NCBI GenBank assembly: GCA_020634975.1
Contig: JACKAQ010000001.1
Span: 2,852,001-2,916,000, forward strand
Origin: JACKAQ01 sp020634975 [NCBI: Calditrichia bacterium]
GTDB lineage: Bacteria > Calditrichota > Calditrichia > RBG-13-44-9
Length of the DNA: 64,000 nucleotides
Direction: 5' to 3'
The notes under the pieces were generated by a model. That model saw only the letters and a list, made by a program, of their open reading frames with translations, had not been told where the DNA came from and did not search any database. Shown here one piece after another: positions 43,088 to 51,831 of this stretch. Position numbers and translations under genes: made by a program. Positions within the stretch are counted from its first letter, which is position 1; each line of letters begins with the position of its first letter.

Positions 43088-43804
43088 TTATTGGAGAAAA
43101 CCCAAAAAGCGGGAGCGCATCATTAAAAAGTTAACACCAACGCGAATGCCGAATCCAGTCAGGTCTATTTCCTGAAATATGGGAAGATTTTCTTCGACAC
43201 GGTTATCCGATTTACGTGGTTTGGCATTCTGATAATATAAATCCACAAAAACGAGCCCCAGCTTGCTGGCACGAACACCCAACCCGGCAGATGCCTGCCA
43301 GGTGAAACCGTTGAAAAAGCGGGTGCGTTTGACATCATCTACAAAATTATTTTCTTTGTTCCAGATGAACGACCAGCCGATTCCGGAAAGGCCGCGCAAA
43401 AACAGCACGTTGTTGGAAACGGCGGTTTCGTAATAAATTTGCCAGTAAAACGAGGTGATGGTTGTGCTGAAATCCAGCTCAACCTGAATTTCGTTGTAGG
43501 AAATCTGGTTCGAAGGATCTACAAATTCCGCAATAACGGTTTCTTTCCGGTAATTGGTTTTGAACACGTCTGCTTCCAGTCCCCAAAAAAAACGGTCGTC
43601 AATATTACGACCAATGCTCATGCCACCGAGAAAACCGGTTTCCACATCTTTTGGTGTTAATCCACCGGCTTTTAGCTCAAGATATGGGGCGGAATTCATC
43701 TCGGGTGAACGGGTTTCATTCCGTAAAATTTCAATACGGCTTTGAGCCAATGCCATTCCACCGAGGCAGGCGACCAGTAATAATGTCAGTTTCCATAATT
43801 TCAT
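43088..43804 (-). CDS. Outer-membrane-type barrel protein, paralogue B
   Basis: Paralogue of the protein above, 238 aa, signal peptide ending A-L-A-Q. Shared landmarks: T-N-Y-R-K-E-T, E-L-D-F-S-T-T-I, W-N-K-E-N-N-F-V-D, R-T-R-F-F-N-G, A-G-L-G-V, V-F-V-D and E-I-D-L-T-G-F-G-I-R-V-G-V-N. GGAGA lies 7 nt before ATG 43804 on the minus strand, making that Met a better start than the TTG two codons earlier. Function unknown; a passive porin or structural barrel is possible. Confidence 0.75.
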   Translation of the reverse strand: MKLWKLTLLLVACLGGMALAQSRIEILRNETRSPEMNSAPYLELKAGGLTPKDVETGFLGGMSIGRNIDDRFFWGLEADVFKTNYRKETVIAEFVDPSNQISYNEIQVELDFSTTITSFYWQIYYETAVSNNVLFLRGLSGIGWSFIWNKENNFVDDVKRTRFFNGFTWQASAGLGVRASKLGLVFVDLYYQNAKPRKSDNRVEENLPIFQEIDLTGFGIRVGVNFLMMRSRFLGFLQ

Positions 43805-43966
43805 ATTCAATTCTCCAACGCCATTTGCTGCACTAATATAGAAAAAGCGTTGTGAAAAAAAAAGTATTTATTCAGCCAACTGCCTACCGAATTGTTGAAA
43901 AAATAAGCAGTTACATAAAATTTTCGCAAATTTGAACGGATTACAAATGATTTGCAATGCCAAAAA

Positions 43967-45004
43967 TCACTTTTGTGCCGGAACGATGGTTTGCACCCAA
44001 TGATACGGATCCGGCTTTTGCTGAAGCTGGATGCCGATCAGGTCATCATAAACCCGGTGCGCCAGTTGGTAATCGTTGCGGTTAATGTTGAAAATGTTGC
44101 TTTCCCACGATACTTTGCGAACCGATGTGATAATCGCGCCGGTGCCGCAAACAAAGCATTCCAGCGCATCGTTGCACAATTCATCGATGGGCAGATTGCG
44201 TTCCTCAACCCGCATGCCGTACTGCTCTTTTGCCAGCCGGATAATCGATTCCCGGGTGATGCCCGGCAAAATGGAACCGAGTTTCGGGGTTACCAGAACA
44301 TTGTCTTCCATCAGCGCGAAAAGGTTGGCTGCGCCGGCTTCTTCAACGTATTGGTCGTGCCGGGCGTCCAAAAACAGCACGCCGTTAAAACCTTGCGCAA
44401 CAGCCTCGCGGGCCGGGCGCATGCTGCCGGCGTAGTTGCAAACGGCTTTGGCGTGTCCGGTGCCATGCGGCGCTGCGCGATGTGTGTCTGTCACCAGCAA
44501 ATCGATAACGCCGACACCTTCGTAATATGGCCCAACCGGGCTCACGTAAATGTAGAATAAATATTCCTTTGCGGCTTTTACGCCCAGTTGCGGCTCAATA
44601 CCGATGCACACCGGACGCAAATACAAACTCCGGCTGCCGTCTGTGGTTTCCGGCACAAATTCGGCATTGGCGACGACGGTATCTTTCACTGCCTGCAGGA
44701 ATTTTTCTTCGGGAACGCGCGCCATTGCCATTGCCTCGCAGCTATTGGCGAAACGTTTGGCGTTCTCCTCCGGGCGAAACATCACGATTGCATTATCTGC
44801 GGTGCGATAGGCTTTCATCCCTTCAAAAATACCCTGGCCGTAATTGAGAATGTTCGCCGCCGGCGCCAGTTGAAGCGGGTGATAATGGGACACTTTTCCG
44901 GCATCCCATTCGCCATTGCGATAGTAGCTTTCGAACATCCAGGTTTCTTCCGGATTCGGGTAGAGTGCAAATTTCAAATTCTCAAATTTACGCGGCGCAG
45001 CCAT
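43967..45004 (-). CDS. ilvE: Branched-chain amino acid aminotransferase
   Basis: PLP class-IV aminotransferase of 345 aa that makes or degrades leucine, isoleucine and valine. Landmarks: L-N-Y-G-Q-G-I-F-E-G-M-K-A-Y, the Schiff-base lysine in G-H-A-K-A-V-C-N-Y, the E-E-A-G-A-A-N-L-F cofactor loop and C-G-T-G-A at the C-terminal side. Length and these motifs fit the long BCAT type shared with eukaryotes. An AGGAGG sits just upstream on the minus strand. No other ilv or leu genes are in the window. Confidence 0.93.
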   Translation of the reverse strand: MAAPRKFENLKFALYPNPEETWMFESYYRNGEWDAGKVSHYHPLQLAPAANILNYGQGIFEGMKAYRTADNAIVMFRPEENAKRFANSCEAMAMARVPEEKFLQAVKDTVVANAEFVPETTDGSRSLYLRPVCIGIEPQLGVKAAKEYLFYIYVSPVGPYYEGVGVIDLLVTDTHRAAPHGTGHAKAVCNYAGSMRPAREAVAQGFNGVLFLDARHDQYVEEAGAANLFALMEDNVLVTPKLGSILPGITRESIIRLAKEQYGMRVEERNLPIDELCNDALECFVCGTGAIITSVRKVSWESNIFNINRNDYQLAHRVYDDLIGIQLQQKPDPYHWVQTIVPAQK

Positions 45005-45312
45005 GCGACCTCCTGTTGATTTTTCCCGGTTTAGGGGTATTCTGCGATTCAGGAAATATTTTTGGATTTATCTGAAAATCGGTGCAGCAGATTTTCAACA
45101 TTCGAACCAAACAGCTTTCATTTTCGACATATCGTCGAATATATTCATTCACCTTTCAAAAGTAAATTCATTTTTCAGAATGCCCGTCACGCCGGAATTG
45201 GTTCCCGGATGTAAATTTGAGATTCGGGAATTTCAACTTGATTCTTTGATGATATTTATTGATTTTCCACGATATAATTGAATAACGAGCTATTTAATAA
45301 GGAAGCGATTAC
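45005..45312. promoter_or_regulatory. Divergent promoter region ilvE / esterase
   Basis: 308 nt between divergent starts and no gene. A TATAAT at 45273-45278 could be a -10 for the esterase gene, but no -35 at normal spacing accompanies it. The rest is AT-rich and shows no palindrome I could support. Confidence 0.35.
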
Positions 45313-46590
45313 ATGTCCAACGCGGTGCTGCCAAAAACGGATGCGACTGTTCACACCGGAAGTTTTTTTAGCCACACGCTGGGTGTCGAAAAAAAATACA
45401 AAATTTATTTACCGCCAAATTATTACGTTTCCGATCGCCGGTATCCGGTGCTGTATTTGTTTCGCGGGCACGAAAACGAGTGGTTCGATCCCTATCAGGA
45501 TCACAGCCGCGGCGGGCGTGCGGTGCAGCATCTTGCGGATGAGCTGATTCGCTCCGGCGCCATCGGCGAAATGATTATCGTTGGCGTTAGCATGACATCG
45601 GATGACGGGCATGTTTTCGGGTTGGGCGTCAATTTTCTGAATCCGAAAGCCGCCGCCGGTCACAGCGGTGTGGGCAACGGGCGGTTCGAGGATTATTTTA
45701 TCGAAGATTTGATTCCGTATATCGACAAAACCTATCGTACCCGAACGGGACGCGCATTTCGCGGTGCGGACGGTTTTTCGCTGGGCGGATATCTTTCGGT
45801 GATGATGGCGGTGAAACATCCCGAATTATTTTGTTCGGTCGGCAGTTACGATGGCAGCCACATGTTCCACAATCTGGACGATCCGCGCCACGATTATGGC
45901 GGTCCGGACGATTTTTTGTGGTTTCGCAAAGACGATATGTTCGCACCGGCGTTCCGCAAATCCGGCAAAAAGAAATATGATACTGCCCAGTTGCTGAAAT
46001 ACAATCCGCTGAATATCATCGAAAAACACTCGGACGAACAGAAAATTTTGTTGCGCTCGACCCGGTTTTATATCACATCCGCAGCATTTGACGATTCGCA
46101 GGGAAATCGTGACAGAAACGTGCATCTCATTACATTGCTTCATTTGCATGGCATTTACAATCATGTACCATCGCTGATTTTGAGCACGGATGCGCATCAC
46201 AACTGGAAATTTGCTGATCTGCATTTGCGTGAAACGCTCAAAAAACATTCCGAGGCATTCGGGATTCCCCGGACTGCAACGGAATCCAGCGTTTCCAAAG
46301 AATATTTGCCGAACGTGGAAATTATTTCGGTGGAAGACGCTACGCATTACGAACAGCCGGTAAAAATTTGCTATCGGGTGTATCGCGAAGTGCCGGTAAA
46401 AGTGGAAATCCTCAATTATAACGGCGCATCGATGGCAACCGTACGGCTGGAAATGCACGAATGCGGGCGTCACACCGTTACCTGGGACGGGCGAAATGAG
46501 CAGGGGCATCGCGTCGCATCGGGCATTTATTTTGTGCAGATCAGCACGGAACTCGGCACGATTCGCCAAAAATTCCTCTTTTTGCGATAG
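45313..46590 (+). CDS. Alpha/beta-hydrolase esterase with C-terminal FlgD-like domain
   Basis: Esterase-D/enterochelin-esterase-type hydrolase of 425 aa. The nucleophile elbow is G-F-S-L-G-G (about residue 160), and the opening K-Y-K-I-Y-L-P-P-N-Y and Y-P-V-L-Y-L are typical. From about residue 335 there is a beta-rich domain ending T-V-T-W-D-G-R-N-E-Q-G and A-S-G-I-Y-F-V, the pattern of FlgD Ig-like/type-IX-style C-terminal domains of secreted proteins. Yet no signal peptide is visible at the N-terminus (M-S-N-A-V-L-P-K-T-D). Either the protein is cytoplasmic or the start/export signal is unusual. Substrate unknown. Confidence 0.78.
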   Translation: MSNAVLPKTDATVHTGSFFSHTLGVEKKYKIYLPPNYYVSDRRYPVLYLFRGHENEWFDPYQDHSRGGRAVQHLADELIRSGAIGEMIIVGVSMTSDDGHVFGLGVNFLNPKAAAGHSGVGNGRFEDYFIEDLIPYIDKTYRTRTGRAFRGADGFSLGGYLSVMMAVKHPELFCSVGSYDGSHMFHNLDDPRHDYGGPDDFLWFRKDDMFAPAFRKSGKKKYDTAQLLKYNPLNIIEKHSDEQKILLRSTRFYITSAAFDDSQGNRDRNVHLITLLHLHGIYNHVPSLILSTDAHHNWKFADLHLRETLKKHSEAFGIPRTATESSVSKEYLPNVEIISVEDATHYEQPVKICYRVYREVPVKVEILNYNGASMATVRLEMHECGRHTVTWDGRNEQGHRVASGIYFVQISTELGTIRQKFLFLR

Positions 46591-46627
46591 GCGTTTCACG
46601 GGATTTGGCATTCCCGCGAAAGCGGAA
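46589..46627. repeat. Hairpin-bearing spacer after the esterase gene
   Basis: Begins AGGCGTTTCACG, identical to the first 12 bases of the hairpin at 33466, but its second half differs. A further small stem TTCCCGC-GAAA-GCGGAA (bulged C) sits at 46611-46627. It looks like a rearranged or decayed copy of the palindromic repeats. Confidence 0.4.
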
Positions 46628-46652
46628 ATTTATAAAAATCACAGGAAAATTA

Positions 46653-47504
46653 ATGTTCACAACTATTATATCAATCAACGACTTACGCACAAATTTAATT
46701 GACCCGGACTGGTTGGTTATCGACTGCCGTTTTTCGCTGAACGATACAGAGCGCGGCAAACGCGATTACCGGCTATCGCATATTCCCGGCGCGATTTACG
46801 CACATCTGGATGCGGATTTATCCGCGCCAATTATTCCGGGTAAAACCGGACGGCACCCGTTACCGTCGCCGGAAAAGTTTGCCGAAAAATTATCCGAATG
46901 GGGAGTAGACAAAACTGTGCAGGTAGTTGCATACGACGATGCCGGTGGTGGCGTGGCATCGCGGTTGTGGTGGATGCTCCGATGGCTCGGGCACGATGCT
47001 GTTGCTGTTTTGGACGGCGGCTGGAACGCCTGGATTGCCGCAAATTTTCCGGTTTCCGGTGAAACAACCGTTCGGTCGAAGCGCAATTTTGTGCCAAATA
47101 TTCGCGAAAATTGGGTGGTCGATGCGGATTGGATTACCGCCGCAAGCAACGATTCGCACCATTGTGTGATGGATGCCCGCGCTGCATCGCGGTTCACCGG
47201 CGAGCAGGAAACCATCGATCCGGTTGCCGGACACATTCCCGGCGCGTTGAATGTGCCGTTCGCAGAAAATCTCGACGAAAACGGATTTTTTCTGTCACCG
47301 GAAATGCTGCGCCAAAAATATGAATCAATATTAGGTGAGCGAAGTGCGGAAAAAACAGCCACTTACTGCGGCTCCGGCGTAACCGCATGCCACAATTTGC
47401 TGGCGATGAAACATGCCGGATTTCCGGATGCGCTGCTCTATCCGGGATCGTGGAGTGAGTGGATTACCGACAAAAGCCGCGCCATCGCAACAGGCGAAAA
47501 TTAG
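46653..47504 (+). CDS. Thiosulfate/3-mercaptopyruvate sulfurtransferase
   Basis: Two-rhodanese-domain protein of 283 aa. The N-terminal inactive domain carries D-C-R and H-I-P-G-A; the C-terminal domain has V-M-D-A-R and the active loop C239-G-S-G-V-T, the form associated with mercaptopyruvate sulfurtransferases. It moves sulfane sulfur to cyanide or thiols. AGGA at 46643 supports ATG 46653. Its 3' end overlaps the convergent VanZ-like gene by 4 nt. Confidence 0.9.
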   Translation: MFTTIISINDLRTNLIDPDWLVIDCRFSLNDTERGKRDYRLSHIPGAIYAHLDADLSAPIIPGKTGRHPLPSPEKFAEKLSEWGVDKTVQVVAYDDAGGGVASRLWWMLRWLGHDAVAVLDGGWNAWIAANFPVSGETTVRSKRNFVPNIRENWVVDADWITAASNDSHHCVMDARAASRFTGEQETIDPVAGHIPGALNVPFAENLDENGFFLSPEMLRQKYESILGERSAEKTATYCGSGVTACHNLLAMKHAGFPDALLYPGSWSEWITDKSRAIATGEN

Positions 47505-47833
47505 CCGCGTTCTGTTCCCGCAACTTTTTGGCGTTGCCACGCAAACATGCTGCCGAGCAAAATTCCCGCAATATCCGCGACGAGATCTTTCCAACTGAAT
47601 CCCTGAATCAACCCCAATTGCCAATCATACGGAAAAACGCCATCTTTAATTTCCCAGCCGATGCTGAGCAACACCGCGATGAGCACACTTTTGCGCAGCG
47701 ACCATTTGAACATCAGTAAAAAAACAGCCATTCCGATCAGCGCCAGCAGAAAATGCTCCAGTTTGTCGTGCGGCAAAAAGCTGCCTTGCCGGGAAAACCA
47801 TTCATCCAGATGCCATTCGAGAAATTTGATCAT
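47501..47833 (-). CDS. VanZ/YfiM-like small membrane protein
   Basis: Integral membrane protein of 110 aa with about three hydrophobic helices. The pattern D-K-L-E-H-F in the first helix, W-E-I-K-D between helices and G-F-S-W-K-D-L-V-A-D-I-A-G in the last matches the VanZ-like/DUF2279 group, in which the His, Glu and Asp positions are conserved. Molecular function of the group is not settled. It is the second gene of a minus-strand pair (7 nt after the DUF7309-like gene). Confidence 0.7.
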   Translation of the reverse strand: MIKFLEWHLDEWFSRQGSFLPHDKLEHFLLALIGMAVFLLMFKWSLRKSVLIAVLLSIGWEIKDGVFPYDWQLGLIQGFSWKDLVADIAGILLGSMFAWQRQKVAGTERG

Positions 47834-47840
47834 TGTCGGT

Positions 47841-48872
47841 TTAGCTCATCGAGTTTTGCATGAATGCGCGGATGGTGCCGATGGCAATCAACTGGTCGTA
47901 GGCTTCCAACTGAATTTTTGCGGCTTCACAAATGGGCGTCAAAATATCGAGCAAATCGAAACGGCTGACCCATATTTCCGCCGGCACAATTTTGGACGAT
48001 GCCAGCAATTGGTAAAACATCTCGTGGGATACTTTAGCGATTTCGTCAATTCGGGCAATTTCCTGGCTGAGAATGGCGCCGCTGGTTTGGTCTGCCCACA
48101 GCAAAATCAGCGGGAAATACGGGCGCTCATCTTTATTGTCGAGCGTTGCCTGCGGGAAAAACCACGCGTCAAATTCCCAAATATTTTTCCGGAACGATAC
48201 ATCTTTCCCCAAATCACGCAACCGTGTCACATCGGTTTCTGGAATTTCCACATCCTGTTCCGGCTCATCGGGGATTATCCATTCGCTCTCCCAGGAAAAC
48301 AGCGCATCAGATTTCAGTGATTTGCGAACCATCAATTCCAGCATATCGCCGGATTCGCGGGGGCGGATGCTTTCCGGGTGTTCACGGGCGCGTTCGCAAA
48401 CGCGGATGGCTTCGTTCAAAATATTGATCAAAAACTGAACTTCCTCCTGATTGGGAATCCACGGGCTGTATCCGGGAACGTAGCTGCGAATGATTGGCCA
48501 GCTTTTTTTTCCGCGAAACTTAAGATCAAGTTTTTTATACACTTCGCGATCCTGTTCCGTGACGTAATCGCGGTCGTCGAATGTCAATTGCAGGCAGTTC
48601 AGGTTGTCCATCAACTCCTGCGATGGCTGTTCGTCTGCTTCCATTATTTGCAAATAACTCATCAATCCGGCAGATCCGGGATGCACCACAATTCCGAATT
48701 CTTCGCCGGCGGCGCCCAACACGTAGCAATAGCCGATGGTGCCGGTTGCCGGATCTTCGACGCCAAAAATATCTGAATCGTACATCCAGTCCCACGGCGC
48801 CAATTTTTTTAAGCGGGCGACAATGTCGAACAATTGATGCCACTGCTCATTTTTTGCAGATATTTGTTTCAT
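47841..48872 (-). CDS. DUF7309/DUF6930-like protein
   Basis: Cytoplasmic protein of 343 aa, no signal peptide or membrane helix. The opening pattern (L-K-K-L-A-P-W-D-W-M-Y-D-S-D-I-F-G-V, G-T-I-G-Y-C-Y-V-L-G, F-G-I-V-V-H) resembles the DUF7309 domain, with a DUF6930-like second half rich in aromatic residues; this is from memory of the family pattern. ATG 48872 is preferred to an upstream ATG at 48920 that adds 16 unlike residues. No activity is known. It is divergent from lepA across a region with a perfect dyad. Confidence 0.7.
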   Translation of the reverse strand: MKQISAKNEQWHQLFDIVARLKKLAPWDWMYDSDIFGVEDPATGTIGYCYVLGAAGEEFGIVVHPGSAGLMSYLQIMEADEQPSQELMDNLNCLQLTFDDRDYVTEQDREVYKKLDLKFRGKKSWPIIRSYVPGYSPWIPNQEEVQFLINILNEAIRVCERAREHPESIRPRESGDMLELMVRKSLKSDALFSWESEWIIPDEPEQDVEIPETDVTRLRDLGKDVSFRKNIWEFDAWFFPQATLDNKDERPYFPLILLWADQTSGAILSQEIARIDEIAKVSHEMFYQLLASSKIVPAEIWVSRFDLLDILTPICEAAKIQLEAYDQLIAIGTIRAFMQNSMS

Positions 48873-48965
48873 TTTTTCATCTCTGGTTTGAACTCGGAAA
48901 ACGGTTCGAATAAACAGCAATTGACATTCGAATTGAATTATTGTAAATTTTTTGTTTCGTATGGA

Positions 48966-48988
48966 AATTAAGCGAAATTCGCTTAATT
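48966..48988. promoter_or_regulatory. Perfect 23-bp dyad in lepA divergent promoter region
   Basis: AATTAAGCGAA and TTCGCTTAATT flank a single A, making an 11-bp perfect inverted repeat between the DUF7309-like gene and lepA (94 and 72 nt away). There is no T-run, so it reads as an operator for a dimeric repressor more than as a terminator. Confidence 0.5.
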
Positions 48989-49059
48989 ATCAAATATTAC
49001 ATTCGATATAGCGTTTGTTGGAATTGAAAAAAAATAACCATTAGAATCGAGATACACGG

Positions 49060-50856
49060 ATGGAATTTATCCGCAACTTTTGCATTATTGCACACATTGA
49101 CCACGGCAAATCTACTTTGGCGGATCGTTTGCTGGAATTTACGGGCACGCTGCAGCAGCGGGAAATGCAGGCGCAAGTGCTGGACAGCATGGATCTGGAA
49201 CGCGAACGTGGCATCACCATAAAATCGCACGCCATCCGCATGAATTATAAAGCGGCAGATGGCAACACTTACGCGTTTAATCTGGTTGATACGCCCGGAC
49301 ACGTCGATTTTAGCTACGAAGTTTCCCGAAGCCTGGCCTCCGCCGAAGGTGCGCTGCTGCTGGTCGATGCGGCGCAAGGCGTGGAAGCGCAAACGATCAG
49401 CACGCTGTATCAGGCGATTGATAACGATTTGGTGATCATCCCGATCATCAACAAAATCGATTTGCCCAGCGCGGAAATCGATCGCGTGAAACAGCAAATC
49501 ATCGATTTGATCGGCTGCGATGAGGAAGAAATTTTGATGGCCAGCGCCAAAAACGGCATCGGGATTCCGGAGATTGTGCAGGCGATTATCGACCGCATTC
49601 CGGCGCCAAAGGGCGAACCGGGCGCACCGCTGCAGGCGCTCAGTTTCGATTCGCAATTCGATAGCTATCGCGGCGTCGTTTCGCTGATTCGCGTGTTCAA
49701 CGGCGAAATCAAAGAAAAAGACAAAATTACATTTATGATTACCAAACGGGAATTTGAGGTGGAAGAAGTCGGGCACCTGCTGTTAAAACGGGTGCGCACC
49801 GGCAGCCTCAAAACCGGCGAGGTCGGTTACCTCATTTGCGGCGCAAAAAACGTTCGCGACATAAAAGTGGGCGATACTGTAACGCACACCCAACGCAAAG
49901 CGGATGCGCCGTTGCCCGGCTACCGCCAGGTAAAACCGATGGTGTACGCCGGCATTTATCCCGTGGAAAGCTCAGAATTTGAAGACTTACGCCAGTCGCT
50001 GGAAAAGCTGACCCTCAACGATTCTTCATTAATCTGGGAGCCGGAAACCTCCAAAGCGCTCGGTTTTGGCTTTCGCTGCGGATTTTTGGGATTGCTGCAC
50101 ATGGAAATTGTGCAGGAACGGCTGGAGCGAGAATTTGACCAAACCATTATCGTCACCACGCCGAATGTGGTGTATCATGCCACAACTTCGGACGGTGTGT
50201 TGCACAAAGTGGAAAATCCCACCAACCTGCCCGATCCCGGACGATTGGAAAAACTGGAAGAACCGTTTATCGATGCGCACATCATTACGCCGCCGGAATT
50301 TATCGGTAACATTATGAAATTGTGTGCGGACAAACGCGGCGAGCTGAAAAACCAGCAATATCTCGATCCTACTCGTGCGGATTTGCACTACCACATTCCG
50401 CTGGCGGAAGTGGTGTTCGATTTCTTCGACCGGTTGAAATCCGTAACGCGCGGTTACGCATCGCTGGATTATGAGTTGCTCGGCTACCGTCCGTCCAAAC
50501 TGGTGAAGCTGGATATTTTTATCAACGGCGAAGTGCTGGACGCGCTTTCCATTATTGTTCACCGCGATAAAGCGTTTGAACAGGGCAAAGCCGTTTGCCA
50601 GAAATTGCGCAAACTCATTCCCCGGCAAATGTTCGAAGTGGCCATTCAGGCGGGTATCGGTACCAAAATTATCGCCCGCGAAACCGTAAAAGCGTTGCGC
50701 AAAAACGTGTTGGCAAAATGCTACGGCGGCGACATCACCCGGAAGCGTAAGTTGCTGGAAAAGCAGAAGGAAGGTAAAAAACGCATGAAGCAGGTCGGAC
50801 GGGTAGAAATTCCGCAGGAAGCGTTCCTTTCCGTATTGTCCACCGACGAAAGTTGA
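49060..50856 (+). CDS. lepA: Elongation factor 4 (back-translocase)
   Basis: Ribosome-dependent GTPase of 598 aa, normal length. G1 is A-H-I-D-H-G-K-S-T, switch II D-T-P-G-H, G4 N-K-I-D. The EF-G-like domains follow, and the LepA-specific C-terminal domain replaces EF-G domain IV, ending [16 protein letters not shown] (Lys/Arg-rich tail for tRNA contact). Gap to lepB is about 100 nt, same strand; lepA-lepB linkage is common in bacteria. Confidence 0.97.
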   Translation: MEFIRNFCIIAHIDHGKSTLADRLLEFTGTLQQREMQAQVLDSMDLERERGITIKSHAIRMNYKAADGNTYAFNLVDTPGHVDFSYEVSRSLASAEGALLLVDAAQGVEAQTISTLYQAIDNDLVIIPIINKIDLPSAEIDRVKQQIIDLIGCDEEEILMASAKNGIGIPEIVQAIIDRIPAPKGEPGAPLQALSFDSQFDSYRGVVSLIRVFNGEIKEKDKITFMITKREFEVEEVGHLLLKRVRTGSLKTGEVGYLICGAKNVRDIKVGDTVTHTQRKADAPLPGYRQVKPMVYAGIYPVESSEFEDLRQSLEKLTLNDSSLIWEPETSKALGFGFRCGFLGLLHMEIVQERLEREFDQTIIVTTPNVVYHATTSDGVLHKVENPTNLPDPGRLEKLEEPFIDAHIITPPEFIGNIMKLCADKRGELKNQQYLDPTRADLHYHIPLAEVVFDFFDRLKSVTRGYASLDYELLGYRPSKLVKLDIFINGEVLDALSIIVHRDKAFEQGKAVCQKLRKLIPRQMFEVAIQAGIGTKIIARETVKALRKNVLAKCYGGDITRKRKLLEKQKEGKKRMKQVGRVEIPQEAFLSVLSTDES

Positions 50857-50958
50857 TGGCTCATCCCAAAAATGGCAATTTGCCGGAACTTTGCGGGACA
50901 TTTTCCCGAATAACTACATCGAGAAACATTGTCCCGAAATCAATTGGAGAATAATTTT

Positions 50959-51741
50959 TTGAAATCAACCAATGGCAATTCAAAAGAGAAACGCGGCGCC
51001 GGCACCGGCGAAAAAAAATCTGAAACTGTAAAAGCGTTATTAATCGCCCTGTTTGCGGCGCTGGTATTGCGCCAATTTGTTATCGCATCGTATAATGTTC
51101 CCACCGGTTCCATGAAAGATACCATCCTCATCGGCGATTTTATGTTCGTCAACAAATTTATTTACGGCGCACGCTCACCGATCTGGTTTGGCATTCCGTT
51201 CACCGATATCGGTTTTGAAACCCCGCATTTCCGGCTGCCGGCCATCGCCGAACCGGAGCGCACAGACATCATCGTTTTCGATTACCCCAAAAATATCAAA
51301 CAGGATTACATCAAAAGATGTGTGGCTGTCGGCGGTCAGTCGGTCGAGGTAAAAGACGGTATTTTGTATCTTGACGACAAACCGGAAGGCGAATTTACGC
51401 CGATGGGTCGCAAGTTCGATCCCGATCCCAACGAGCGGCTCACCGTCATTTACACCCATGTCGATCCGTATGACGATGGTAATCCATACACCATTCGCCA
51501 TTTTATGATGAACGGCCCGCGCCGCGACCGGATGGCGCGATTGACCGTTCCGGAAAACCACTTTTTTATGATGGGTGATAATCGCGATAACAGTCTGGAC
51601 AGCCGCAGTTGGGGATTTGTTGATCGCAGCCAGGTGGTGGGTAAACCGCTGATGATCTGGCTATCGTGGGACGGATTGGTGCCAGGCTACCGCTTTTACG
51701 AAAAAATTCGTTGGGAGCGGCTTGGCATGGTGCTGCGCTGA
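50959..51741 (+). CDS. lepB: Signal peptidase I
   Basis: Membrane-bound serine protease that removes signal peptides. The catalytic dyad is S51 (P-T-G-S-M) and K119 (Y-I-K-R-C-V-A), with the box-E region G-D-N-R-D-N-S-L-D-S-R. One N-terminal membrane helix (about 23-41) is visible, plus a Lys/Gly-rich N-tail. I favour TTG 50959, preceded by TGGAGA; earlier in-frame TTGs at 50929 and 50944 are possible. Length 260 aa is short compared with E. coli but normal for many phyla. Confidence 0.94.
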   Translation: MKSTNGNSKEKRGAGTGEKKSETVKALLIALFAALVLRQFVIASYNVPTGSMKDTILIGDFMFVNKFIYGARSPIWFGIPFTDIGFETPHFRLPAIAEPERTDIIVFDYPKNIKQDYIKRCVAVGGQSVEVKDGILYLDDKPEGEFTPMGRKFDPDPNERLTVIYTHVDPYDDGNPYTIRHFMMNGPRRDRMARLTVPENHFFMMGDNRDNSLDSRSWGFVDRSQVVGKPLMIWLSWDGLVPGYRFYEKIRWERLGMVLR

Positions 51742-51782
51742 TTTTGCGCGTTTGACTTTGCTTCCGACAATAATTTTATGTA

Positions 51783-51803
51783 AGGGCGAACGGCGTTCGC
51801 CTT
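51783..51803. terminator. Hairpin after lepB
   Basis: AGGGCGAAC and GTTCGCCTT pair with one G-U around GGC, 40 nt after the lepB stop, followed by TTG. Core wording matches the ctpA terminator at 13201. Confidence 0.65.
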
Positions 51804-51831
51804 TGCTGTTTATACCCTAATTTACGTAATA

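Noticed and set aside
45273-45278. Sigma-70 promoter for the esterase gene
   Set aside because: TATAAT is present but no -35 at normal spacing; such hexamers are expected by chance in AT-rich DNA.
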